Source: Bdellovibrionales bacterium (GTDB lineage Bacteria; Bdellovibrionota; Bdellovibrionia; Bdellovibrionales; UBA1609). Taken from it: DNA of 60,906 nt. Of the stretch, positions 17,837 through 26,362 are shown piece after piece. The stretch's first letter is position 1. Each line of letters starts with the position of its first letter. The DNA lies in contig JAHBUX010000018.1 of assembly GCA_019637855.1 (NCBI GenBank), forward strand, positions 1 to 60,906. The letters run 5' to 3'. The notes beneath the pieces are model-generated. The model had not been told where the DNA came from, did no database searches, and was given only the letters and a program-made list of their open reading frames with translations. Position numbers and translations under genes: made by a program.

Positions 17837-18845
17837 GCAAAATTCCCTTAAGCTCGCGCACCACATGCTCAGGCGCGATCCCGCGCAAGCACTGATGAAA
17901 GTTCATATTCACGCACGGCCCTTGCCCGTGTTTGCTGCAGGGCCGACAGGGCAAATCCAGCTGCATGATTTTGGTGAGTGGACGGCTGGGAAAACCAAAC
18001 GGCGCCGGCCCCATCAAAGCCACGCAAGGTTTTCCGAGCTGCTCGGCCACATGCATAAGACCCGTGTCGTTCGACACCAAGGCATCGCTCAAAGCAATCA
18101 CTCGTGCACTGTCATTCAAACTCAAAGTGCCGGCCAAACACACCACGCGCTGAGGCGCCAGGTTTTCCAGCTCACGTAAAAACGTATCCTCAGGTCCACC
18201 CAAGACCGCAAAACGCGTGGAAGGCATCTCCTCGATCAGGCGACGCCAATAAGCCAGCGGCCAACGCTTCAATTCAAACGCGGCGGAAGGAGCCAAGGCC
18301 ACAAACGAAGTGAAGTCAGCGGGCAACTTAGTGCGCACCGAATCCACAGCCGATAAAAACAGCTGCGGCGGGGGCGGCGCCACCGCATCCAAGCCCCACT
18401 TTTGCAACGGCTCCAACAGAGCAAATTGACCTGAAAACGGCTGGGGAAAAAAGTTTTTGTGAAAGCGAAAAAGCAGGAAGCGACGAAAGCGGTAGATCGA
18501 ACGGCGCAAGAACCTGTGCTGGCCAGTCCACACCCGCCAGGCGAAAAAGCCGTTCAACATCCAACCCAACAGATGCGAACGCAGGTTGTTGTGGGCGTCG
18601 TAGATATGCGTAAAGCCCTCGGCCCTGAGCTCGCGACTTAGCGCACGCAGCGCCTTTAAGCCCGTCCCTTTGGGTAAACTCCACACCCGAGCGACAGCAG
18701 GATGAGTATCAATCAACGGCTTGAACTCAGCTCGCGTCACCCAATGGATTTCGGCCTGCGGGAAAGCCTCCTTCAAGCGGCCCGGCACACTGAGAGTCTG
18801 CAGAACATCGCCGAAGCTGGAGAAGCGAATAAGCAAGATCTTCAT
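17829..18845 (-). CDS. Glycosyltransferase family 9 (heptosyltransferase-like)
   Basis: A 338-residue cytoplasmic GT-B enzyme of the WaaC/WaaF/RfaQ type. It begins MKILLIRFSSFGDVLQTLSVPGRL, the usual acceptor-side motif, and has the ADP-heptose site ALVSNDTGLMHVAEQLGKPCVALMGP. A cysteine-rich insert near the C-terminus (CRPCSKHGQGPC) is typical of part of the family. It transfers heptose or a related sugar to the LPS core. It lies 53 bp after the FHA gene and overlaps the GT22 gene by 8 bp, so LPS assembly is the most likely shared pathway. Confidence 0.88.
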   Translation of the reverse strand: MKILLIRFSSFGDVLQTLSVPGRLKEAFPQAEIHWVTRAEFKPLIDTHPAVARVWSLPKGTGLKALRALSRELRAEGFTHIYDAHNNLRSHLLGWMLNGFFAWRVWTGQHRFLRRSIYRFRRFLLFRFHKNFFPQPFSGQFALLEPLQKWGLDAVAPPPPQLFLSAVDSVRTKLPADFTSFVALAPSAAFELKRWPLAYWRRLIEEMPSTRFAVLGGPEDTFLRELENLAPQRVVCLAGTLSLNDSARVIALSDALVSNDTGLMHVAEQLGKPCVALMGPAPFGFPSRPLTKIMQLDLPCRPCSKHGQGPCVNMNFHQCLRGIAPEHVVRELKGILHA

Positions 18846-18898
18846 GAGTCTTTGGTCTTCTCCGGAGGACCGGATGAAGTCAATAACGCGGCGGGTTT

Positions 18899-20497
18899 TT
18901 AGCGGCTTTGCCGAGAGGGCGACTGCTGATTTTTTGTGAAGAAGGAGCGCTTCAAACGCATGTACTTGTCCACCAGCTGGGGCGACTTTAAAAGCGTCAA
19001 TAGCTCCTGCGAAAAGGCGTTCTCACGGGCTCGCATCTGAGCGATCCCTTCAGTCTCACGTTGAACCTGAATGCCCTCGCGCAAGCGCAACAGGTCCGCG
19101 ATCAGCTGTTGCTCTTTGCTGGCCAACGACATAACGGTCTTCTCATCCACTTTCCAGTCGGTGCGGGCGGCTTTAGCCAAGTCGGCCAACCAACGCGAGC
19201 GGAACTCGCGATTCATTTCGGTGTCTGTGTAGTTCTCGGTGTAAAGGACGTTTTCCGTATAAGACTTTTTGTAGGTGCGATTTTGCTTAGGCGCAAAGCG
19301 CGCCGGAGCTTGCGCTTGCGGGGTACGCGCCGTCGGCACCTTCTGCGGAGCACTGGCAATCCCACGCACGGCCGAGCGACCGATGTACGGCTTCGCCACC
19401 CAACCCACAATGCCCATAAAGGCGAGCGCGATGGCGACAAGTCCCATGCGGCTCCAGTTGATATCTTCGCTATGCTTACGACGCTTACTTTTGCTGCGAG
19501 TCGCCGACGCGGTTACACCCGTTCCCGTGGCGCCACCTTTGGTCTTAGTCGACAGTGGCGGCGGGCGCTCGCCATTTTCGCGCGTGAGCGGAACTGTGGC
19601 CGTATGATCCACGTGTTGCGCCGGATGCACGTTTTCTTCCAAAAGCACGCGGCGAAACATCAAGTTCAAATCACCTTCCCATTCAAAAATCATGTCTTGC
19701 GACAATGGACGAGTTTGCCACGATTTTTGCTTTTGCACGGTGATGGCATGCAACTGGCGATTCAGATCGGCCACAGCATCCACTTTCCAATGGCCAAGCT
19801 TGCGGCCTTGAGCGTCGCGCATGTCTTTGATGTCACGCTCGGCTTTCAGCTTCATTTCGATGATTTCGGACTCGGTCGAACTGATCTTGGCGTGCTTCTC
19901 ATCGCTCAGGCGCTTTAGAGTTTCGTTCATCTTCTCGCGCTGCTCAGTTAACTGGCGCAGCTCATCGCGCAGACCATTGATCTGCTTGCGCATCTCTTCG
20001 GTCGAGCTCTTCTCCATTCGGCCCATCTGCAGCTGCAATTTGAGCTCGGCTAGCTCACGGCTGACTTTGGCCAGTTCGTCGCGACGCTTTTCAAGCTCGG
20101 GATCTTTCGCGGTCAGCGGTTTGATGTCGGTGAGAGTGTTTTCTTGTTCCACAGGTGCCTGCGTTTTAACCACTGGCGCGCGCACCAGATTCGCTTCCAA
20201 ACCTAAAGTGGCCGGACAATCGCCAAGTTTAAGCACATCCAAATCGCGCACCAGCATCGGCTTCAAAGGCGGCAAACGAATGCCATTCAAGAACGTACCG
20301 GCGGTCGTGCCCAGATCTTGAATCCAGATGCGGCCACCCTCCAGCCAAGCCCGCACATGCTCTTCCTGGACAGTCGCATGTTCGAGCACCACGTCGCAAT
20401 GCGAATGGCTACCGACGGTGACCGTCGATTTGGCCACAGGAACCACATTGGTTCCCTTGGCTTCGAAGATTTTGACTTTCAGGCTTCCGGCCGACAT
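18899..20497 (-). CDS. FHA-domain protein with coiled coil and one membrane helix
   Basis: A 532-residue protein starting MSAGSLK, supported by GGAAG just upstream and preferred over a start 10 codons earlier. An FHA domain (about 25-95; GSHSHCDVVLEH, DLGTTAGTFLNG) should bind phosphothreonine peptides in the cytoplasm. A coiled coil follows (about 135-230), then a basic linker (SKSKRRKHSE) and one transmembrane helix (about 351-368). The rest, rich in Tyr/Thr/Glu (TENVLYTENYTDTE) and helices, would be periplasmic. It could link Ser/Thr kinase signalling to envelope events. It is the first gene of the minus-strand run with GT9, GT22 and PAP2. Confidence 0.85.
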   Translation of the reverse strand: MSAGSLKVKIFEAKGTNVVPVAKSTVTVGSHSHCDVVLEHATVQEEHVRAWLEGGRIWIQDLGTTAGTFLNGIRLPPLKPMLVRDLDVLKLGDCPATLGLEANLVRAPVVKTQAPVEQENTLTDIKPLTAKDPELEKRRDELAKVSRELAELKLQLQMGRMEKSSTEEMRKQINGLRDELRQLTEQREKMNETLKRLSDEKHAKISSTESEIIEMKLKAERDIKDMRDAQGRKLGHWKVDAVADLNRQLHAITVQKQKSWQTRPLSQDMIFEWEGDLNLMFRRVLLEENVHPAQHVDHTATVPLTRENGERPPPLSTKTKGGATGTGVTASATRSKSKRRKHSEDINWSRMGLVAIALAFMGIVGWVAKPYIGRSAVRGIASAPQKVPTARTPQAQAPARFAPKQNRTYKKSYTENVLYTENYTDTEMNREFRSRWLADLAKAARTDWKVDEKTVMSLASKEQQLIADLLRLREGIQVQRETEGIAQMRARENAFSQELLTLLKSPQLVDKYMRLKRSFFTKNQQSPSRQSR

Positions 20498-20740
20498 TCG
20501 CTTCCTTTGACCTCTTAAAATCGGCATTTTGGCCGGTGAGGTGCACGGGACCTAAGGTGGGTTAGTGGAGCAAAAGCCACGGCGGATTGCTTAGCCTCTG
20601 AGCAATTCACATTTTTTATCCACAACCTGGACCTTGGTCGGTCCATTTGTCGGGATTGTGTTAAGACGGTAGTTTTACTCACCCCTCTCACCTTCCGCGT
20701 TTAGGCTTGAAAGTAAGCACCAACACGGAAGAAGGCCCTT

Positions 20741-21592
20741 TTGAGAACATTGATGTTCTTGCTCTGCGCTTGGTTTGCCGGAAATGCCTTTGCGGCGCCA
20801 CTCGCTCCGATGAAGTACTACCCTGCGGATTTCTATCAGCAGGTCGATGCCGGCCTTGATGGACAGCGACTAAAGGACGTCTTGTTCCGAATTCTCTCCT
20901 CCGGTCACATAAGCGGCGGCGAACACGATGCCCTTACTCCCGACTGCGAACACAACAACACAACCTGCCGACGCCACTTCAGTTTGGGCTATACGGCGGC
21001 CCGCAAAGTGCTGTTCGGTCAGATCCACTTGCACGAAAGCGCCAACAGCTTTTCGATCTTTGACGTCTACTGTGAAACCACCACTACGGATCGCGACATT
21101 CCTGGCCAGCCGCCCGGTCCGGGCCAGATCCCCGATGCCAAAGTGCTCAACGCCGAGCACACTTGGCCACAAAGCCATTTCACTAAAAAGTTTCCGCGTG
21201 ATCTGCAGAAGTCCGATCTGCACATCCTTTACCCAGTCTTGGCCCGCGCCAACTCTTCGCGCGGCAATCTGGAGTTCAACGAAGTGGTCACTCCGACCAC
21301 CACGCCGTGCGCGAAGTCACGCCGGGGCTACGCCTCGGACGGCAGTCGCCAGCAGTTTTTTGAGCCGCCGGCCTCTCACAAAGGCAACGTCGCACGCGCG
21401 TTGTTTTACTTTTCCGTGCGCTATCAAGTGCACATTTCTGCGGCAGAAGAGTCCAGCCTAAGGACCTGGAACCACCAAGATCCTCCCGACGAATTCGAGC
21501 GGCGGCGCAACGATCAGATCGACCACGAGCAGAACAACCGCAATCCATTCATCGACTATCCGGAATTGGCCGACCTGATCGCGGACTTTTGA
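20741..21592 (+). CDS. Secreted endonuclease I (EndA-type DNase)
   Basis: A 283-residue exported nuclease. Signal peptide about 1-18 (cleavage after AFA). The family motifs are present: NAEHTWPQSHF (catalytic His region), KSDLHILYP, a conserved arginine segment RGNVARALFYFSVRY and the C-terminal NDQIDHEQNNRNPFIDYPEL. Members cut DNA non-specifically in the periplasm or outside, using a divalent metal. The start is TTG at 20741, with GAAGG 5 nt upstream; the ATG at 20753 is the alternative. In a predator it could digest prey DNA. It lies 36 bp before the patatin gene on the same strand. Confidence 0.9.
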   Translation: MRTLMFLLCAWFAGNAFAAPLAPMKYYPADFYQQVDAGLDGQRLKDVLFRILSSGHISGGEHDALTPDCEHNNTTCRRHFSLGYTAARKVLFGQIHLHESANSFSIFDVYCETTTTDRDIPGQPPGPGQIPDAKVLNAEHTWPQSHFTKKFPRDLQKSDLHILYPVLARANSSRGNLEFNEVVTPTTTPCAKSRRGYASDGSRQQFFEPPASHKGNVARALFYFSVRYQVHISAAEESSLRTWNHQDPPDEFERRRNDQIDHEQNNRNPFIDYPELADLIADF

Positions 21593-21628
21593 TTTCTCTT
21601 TCCGGCTCCGTCGGTACAAAATAGTGGG

Positions 21629-22756
21629 ATGACAGTTCGTAACGACTTTTGCGTAGTCCTCTCCGGCGGTGGTGCGCGTGGTGCCTATCAGGCTGGAGCT
21701 TTGCGCGCGCTCTACGAATTGTGCCGCGAGACACGCAATTTCGCCCCGTTTCGCAATCTGGTCGGAGTTTCGGCCGGCGCCATTAACGCCGCTTACCTAG
21801 CTGCCGAAGCCGACAATCTAGATCGCGCCACCGAGAAAATGTGCGGCATGTGGCGCACTCTCACCACCGACGATGTTTTTGCCACCGACTCTCTAACTGT
21901 TTCCATGACGGCGTTTCGCATGTTGCGGGCCATTTCGCTCGGAGGCTTCAGCGACAAGCTGCGCCCGACTCAGTCGGCTTTGCTGAACGTCGAACCGCTG
22001 CGCGATCTTCTGGCCGAAAACATTCATTTTGGCCAGATTCCCGAACACATCCGCGCCGGGCGCCTGAATTCACTGTGCATCACCGCACTCGACTACTCGA
22101 CTGCGGTGGGCGTAACGTTTTTTATGGGCTCGCCGCATCTGCAAGAGTGGCGACGCGTTCACCGCGTGGGCTTGCGCCAAGACATTGGCATCGATCATGT
22201 TATGGGTTCAGCGGCAATCCCCTTGTTTTTCCCGCCGTGGAAAATCGGTGATCGCTATTTCGGTGACGGGGTTTTGCGCAATACCGCTCCTCTCAGCCCA
22301 GCTCGCCGCATCGGCGCCTCTAAACTTTTAGTCATCGGTGTGCGCAAATCCAAAGACGAAAAGATGACTGCCGACAACATCATCAAGCCCACACTCGGTC
22401 GCGTACTCTCGGTTGTGATCAACGCGATTTTCATGGATGCCATCGAAGTCGACATCGAGCGCGTGCGCATCATCAATGAAAACTTGAAAATGGCCTCTCC
22501 TACCGAAACCTTTCGGCAGATGGAGATCTTGCACGTACAGCCGTCCCAAGCCCCCAGCGATCTGGCCGAAGCCCGCATCGAGGGTCTGCCCCCAATGCTG
22601 CGCTTCTTGATCTCATCACTCGGTAGCCCAAGGGAATCGGCTGAAATCCTTTCCTACCTGACCTTTGATCCTATTTATCTCAATGCTCTCGTGGACTTAG
22701 GCTACTACGACCTAATGAAACAAAAAGAAAATCTAATACAATTCCTACGCGATTAA
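21629..22756 (+). CDS. Patatin-like phospholipase
   Basis: A 375-residue lipid acyl hydrolase. The oxyanion loop is GGGARGAYQAG (13-23), the nucleophile sits in GVSAG and the catalytic aspartate in YFGDGVLRN (a D-G dyad). No signal peptide is visible, so it is cytoplasmic or exported by another route. By family it releases fatty acids from phospholipids. It is followed after 18 bp by ppk1, so it is probably in the same transcript. The C-terminal third is predicted helical and less conserved. Confidence 0.9.
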   Translation: MTVRNDFCVVLSGGGARGAYQAGALRALYELCRETRNFAPFRNLVGVSAGAINAAYLAAEADNLDRATEKMCGMWRTLTTDDVFATDSLTVSMTAFRMLRAISLGGFSDKLRPTQSALLNVEPLRDLLAENIHFGQIPEHIRAGRLNSLCITALDYSTAVGVTFFMGSPHLQEWRRVHRVGLRQDIGIDHVMGSAAIPLFFPPWKIGDRYFGDGVLRNTAPLSPARRIGASKLLVIGVRKSKDEKMTADNIIKPTLGRVLSVVINAIFMDAIEVDIERVRIINENLKMASPTETFRQMEILHVQPSQAPSDLAEARIEGLPPMLRFLISSLGSPRESAEILSYLTFDPIYLNALVDLGYYDLMKQKENLIQFLRD

Positions 22757-22774
22757 GAGTAGCTTAAGCGTCTT

Positions 22775-24874
22775 ATGATTCCCTCGACACAGCTGTTTCT
22801 GAACCGAGAAATCGGCCTGCTAAAATTCAACAAACGGGTTTTATTCCAAGCCCGCGATGAGCGCAATCCGCTGCTCGAGCGCTTGCGCTTTCTCAATATT
22901 TTTCAGTCCAACATGGATGAGTTTTTCATGAAACGCGTGGGCGGGTTGCAGCGCCAGTTTTACGCCCGCTTGTCGACGGTATCGCCGGATGGCTTAACGC
23001 CTGAAGATCAACTCAAGCTGATTCGTCCGCAAGTTTTGGCCTTGAACGAAGACATTCGCCAGCTGTTGATTGGCGAACTTCTTCCACTGCTCAAACAAAA
23101 CGGCGTTTCGACCCTCAGCTGGAGCGATCTTAACGATAGCGAACGCGATTGGGCCCGTCAGTTTTTCCGCGATCGCATTTTTAGTGTGCTCACTCCGATG
23201 GCGGTGGACCCAGGCCATCCCTTTCCCCTGATCTCCAATCTTTCGACCTCACTGGCCGTGTCGCTGCAGGTGCCGAACGAAGAGGATCTTCTGTTCGCCC
23301 GGATTAAAATCCCCGATCTGTTTCCGGCTTGGGTGCGCATTCCCAACACCGACCCGGGCGTGGAGCGCTTCATTAGTATTTTAGAGATCGTGCGCCACCA
23401 TCTGGATCAGCTCTTCCCACGCATGCAAGTGGTCAACGTCATGCCGTTTCGCGTGACCCGTAACGCCGATATCGAGTCAGACAATGAGGGCGTGGAAGAT
23501 CTGCTCGAGCTGATCGAAGAAGAAGTGAAACAGCGCAAATTCGCCGAGGTCGTGCGCTTAGAGCACGGTCCCAACCCAGATCCGTGGCTGCTGGACTTCC
23601 TGATGGATGAACTCGATCTCACGCCTGAGGACATCTACGAGTATCCTGTCCCTCTCGAATATAAAAATCTGGGCGCCATCGTAAACTTGAATATGCCGCA
23701 ACTGAAGTTCAAGCCGTGGACCCCGGTCACAATGGGGCAGCTCAATGACGAGAGCGCCAATATTTTCGGCGTGATTCGCTCGAGCGATCTCATCGTGCAT
23801 CTGCCCTACGAAAGTTTCTCCACCAGTGTGGAGCGTTTTATCGTGACGGCAGCCAGTGATCCGGCCGTCGTGGCCATCAAAATGACTCTGTACCGCACCA
23901 ATGAAGAGAGCCCGATCGTCAACGCGCTTATCCGCGCCGCCGAGATGGGCAAGCAAGTGGTGTGCTTGGTGGAGCTAAAGGCGCGCTTCGATGAGGAACG
24001 CAATATCTACTGGGCGCAAGCGATGGAAAAAGCCGGCGTGCACGTGGTGTACGGCATCGTCGGTTTGAAGACCCACGCCAAGTTGGCGCTTGTGGTGCGT
24101 CGTGAACGCGATGAGTTTCGCTCGTACGTACACATCGGAACGGGCAATTATCACTCGCACACCGCCCGACTGTACACTGACTTCGGATTGTTCACCGCCA
24201 AGAGTGAGATCACCTCGGAAGTAGTCGAGATCTTCCACTATCTGACGGGGCGTTCGCTCAAAACCGACTACTCGCAGCTTTTGGTGGCTCCGATCAATAT
24301 GAAAAGCCGCTTTATTGAAATGATCCGGCAAGAGGCCGACAACGCCAAAGCCGGTCTGCCCAGCGGCATTATCGCCAAGTGCAACAGCCTGGAAGAAAAA
24401 GGCGTGATCGAAGCTCTGTATGAAGCCTCTCAAGCTGGTGTCCCGATTCAGCTGATCGTGCGCGGTTTCTCTTGCCTACGGCCCGGCGTGCCGGGCTTGA
24501 GTGAAAACATCCGCGTCACCTCGATCGTCGGTCAGTTTCTTGAGCATTCGCGGGTGTTTTATTTCCGTTCAGGCAAAAGCAATGAACTCGAAGGCCGCTT
24601 CTTCTTTGGCTCAGCCGATTGGATGGCGCGTAACCTGCTCGGGCGCGTTGAGGTCGTCACTCCGGTCGACGACAAGATGGGACGCGAAAAAATCTGGGAG
24701 GCTCTGCAAACCATGCTGTCCGACCGACGACAGACCTGGGACATGGATGGCGACGGCGCCTACAAGCTGCGCATGCCCGCAGACGCGGGCGAAGAAGTTC
24801 CGGCGCAAGAACTCCTGGCGGAAAAAGCCCGTCAGAAATCGCTTTTGTTCAAACCTGTTGATTTAAAAAATTGA
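22775..24874 (+). CDS. ppk1: Polyphosphate kinase 1
   Basis: A 699-residue enzyme of normal length. It makes long-chain polyphosphate from ATP, reversibly. The N-terminal domain has FNKRVLFQA and ERLRFLNIFQSNMDEFFMKRV. The two phospholipase-D-like C-terminal domains carry the phosphorylated histidine H434 (LKTHAKLALV), the ATP-binding region GTGNYHSHTARLYTDFGLFT and a second histidine in GQFLEHSRVFYF. It is followed by an exopolyphosphatase gene 31 bp later, the usual polyphosphate pair. Polyphosphate supports starvation and stress survival and, in predators, life-cycle transitions. Confidence 0.96.
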   Translation: MIPSTQLFLNREIGLLKFNKRVLFQARDERNPLLERLRFLNIFQSNMDEFFMKRVGGLQRQFYARLSTVSPDGLTPEDQLKLIRPQVLALNEDIRQLLIGELLPLLKQNGVSTLSWSDLNDSERDWARQFFRDRIFSVLTPMAVDPGHPFPLISNLSTSLAVSLQVPNEEDLLFARIKIPDLFPAWVRIPNTDPGVERFISILEIVRHHLDQLFPRMQVVNVMPFRVTRNADIESDNEGVEDLLELIEEEVKQRKFAEVVRLEHGPNPDPWLLDFLMDELDLTPEDIYEYPVPLEYKNLGAIVNLNMPQLKFKPWTPVTMGQLNDESANIFGVIRSSDLIVHLPYESFSTSVERFIVTAASDPAVVAIKMTLYRTNEESPIVNALIRAAEMGKQVVCLVELKARFDEERNIYWAQAMEKAGVHVVYGIVGLKTHAKLALVVRRERDEFRSYVHIGTGNYHSHTARLYTDFGLFTAKSEITSEVVEIFHYLTGRSLKTDYSQLLVAPINMKSRFIEMIRQEADNAKAGLPSGIIAKCNSLEEKGVIEALYEASQAGVPIQLIVRGFSCLRPGVPGLSENIRVTSIVGQFLEHSRVFYFRSGKSNELEGRFFFGSADWMARNLLGRVEVVTPVDDKMGREKIWEALQTMLSDRRQTWDMDGDGAYKLRMPADAGEEVPAQELLAEKARQKSLLFKPVDLKN

Positions 24875-24905
24875 CTCGCGCGCCATCCCGACGTGCAATC
24901 GAAAC

Positions 24906-25877
24906 ATGGTAAGCAAACCGCCTCTGCGTCTGGCTTCGATCGATATCGGCTCCAATGCCATTCGTTTGTTTGTCGGCCAGAAATCCAAATCAGGTCGGGT
25001 GCGCGTGCTGGAAGATGAGCGCGCTAGCGTCCGCCTAGGAAAGGACGCCTTTTCGGCGGGCTATATCCGTTTGGTCACGCAAGGCGAGCTGGAGCGTGCG
25101 CTTAAGCACTTTCGTGAACTCTGCGAGCATTGGAAGGTGGACCAAATTCGTGCCGTGGGCACTAGTGCCTTGCGCGATTCCACCAACTCCAAGTCGGTGA
25201 TTCAAAAGTTGCGCCATCGCACCGGCATTGACGTCAAACTGATCAATGGTCACACCGAAGCGACTTTGCTTCATAAGGCCGTCAGCCACGCCGTCGACCT
25301 CAGTCAGAAGACCGCGCTTTTGATTGATATGGGCGGCGGCAGCCTTGAAGTGGTGCTAAGCCGGCGGGGTAAATTGAGCACTAAGCAAAGCCTGCCGCTC
25401 GGAACCGTGCGCCTTTTATCCAAGGTGCACCACAAGCCGAATTACGAAGAAATCGCGCAGTGGGTGCGCACACCGCTGTACCGTCTGCGCTTGCAACTGC
25501 TGGGCTATAAACAACATCCGGTCGATCTTCTGGTCGGCACGGGCGGCAACCTGCGCGCCTTGGGCAAACTGTGTTTCCGTTTGGGCTTAAGCCGTTCCAG
25601 CAAACGCTTTCACCGCTCTCATTTAGAACTTCTCACGGCCCAACTGTTTCAATTGAACCTGACGCAAAGAATGAAGCGCTTTCAGCTGCGCAAGGACCGG
25701 GCCGATGTGATTCTGCCAGCGGCAGTTGTAACTCTGGAGATGATGCGCATTTTCGAAATGCAAGAGATCGTGGTGCCCAACGTGGGTTTAAAAAACGGTC
25801 TGTTCTGGGAGGCCGTTGAGCGCAAACGCCGCCATGCTCGTACTAAGCTGGACAAAAAACGCGCACCGCGCGCTTAA
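24906..25877 (+). CDS. Ppx/GppA-family exopolyphosphatase
   Basis: A 323-residue ASKHA-fold phosphatase. The N-terminal ATPase-like motifs are ASIDIGSNAIRLFVG, AVGTSALRDSTNS and LLIDMGGGSLEVVLS, followed by LPLGTVRL. It lacks the long C-terminal HD-type domain of E. coli Ppx, making it a short-form enzyme. It should cleave terminal phosphate from polyphosphate or convert pppGpp to ppGpp. The location directly after ppk1 favours polyphosphate turnover. The last 35 bp overlap the convergent gene at 25843-26244. Confidence 0.92.
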   Translation: MVSKPPLRLASIDIGSNAIRLFVGQKSKSGRVRVLEDERASVRLGKDAFSAGYIRLVTQGELERALKHFRELCEHWKVDQIRAVGTSALRDSTNSKSVIQKLRHRTGIDVKLINGHTEATLLHKAVSHAVDLSQKTALLIDMGGGSLEVVLSRRGKLSTKQSLPLGTVRLLSKVHHKPNYEEIAQWVRTPLYRLRLQLLGYKQHPVDLLVGTGGNLRALGKLCFRLGLSRSSKRFHRSHLELLTAQLFQLNLTQRMKRFQLRKDRADVILPAAVVTLEMMRIFEMQEIVVPNVGLKNGLFWEAVERKRRHARTKLDKKRAPRA

Positions 25878-26244
25878 GATCTTCACCCTTCGGGACTTGC
25901 GTCGGATAGAACAACGTCTTTTCAAAGATAGCCGGTTCCAAACGCTGAACACCGGCAATCAACTCCACCGCATCCTCGCACGCCACCAGATGCACCTTCT
26001 GCAAACCCAGGGTTTGCACCAAGCGCACAAAATCTTCAGGTTGAATTCGATTTTCACCTTCGTTCGACCACTCACAGGTCATGATGCGACCGCCAGCGGG
26101 CGCACCTCCGACCAATTCATCGAGAACGGGGCGCCAGTAACTGGCGTCAAAGCGCGAGCCTTGCAACAGAATCAAATCGGCGGCAAAGGGAGCCAGTTCC
26201 AAGTGGTAACTGATACTGCGATTGTTGTACTGAAATACGGCCAT
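25843..26244 (-). CDS. Small protein resembling a reduced alpha/beta-hydrolase
   Basis: A 133-residue protein, start chosen at 26244 because AGAGG precedes it. The order of strands and helices (LILLQGSRFDASYWRPVLDEL, then GRIMTCEW, then EDFVRLVQTLGLQKVHLVACEDAVELIAGV) follows the first half of alpha/beta-hydrolases. However, the nucleophile elbow G-x-S-x-G is replaced by ACEDA and the C-terminal half with Asp and His is absent. It is therefore either a non-catalytic relative or a truncated remnant. It is transcribed divergently from the ETF-QO gene. Its 3' end overlaps ppx by 35 bp. Confidence 0.6.
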   Translation of the reverse strand: MAVFQYNNRSISYHLELAPFAADLILLQGSRFDASYWRPVLDELVGGAPAGGRIMTCEWSNEGENRIQPEDFVRLVQTLGLQKVHLVACEDAVELIAGVQRLEPAIFEKTLFYPTQVPKGEDLKRAVRVFCPA

Positions 26245-26362
26245 ACAACCTCTATCGCAAAAGCTTCTCTTATGGGGCGCCTTAAGGTCAATCCGCACCC
26301 CACAAAAGCTTGCTAAAAGGCTCAATAAAACCTAACTTTTCAAGCACATCCAAGGAGCAACC

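Noticed and set aside
20617-20625. A perfect DnaA box (TTATCCACA)
   Set aside because: It is a single copy with no cluster, no AT-rich unwinding element and no dnaA/dnaN/gidA-type neighbours; one match in a window this size is expected by chance.
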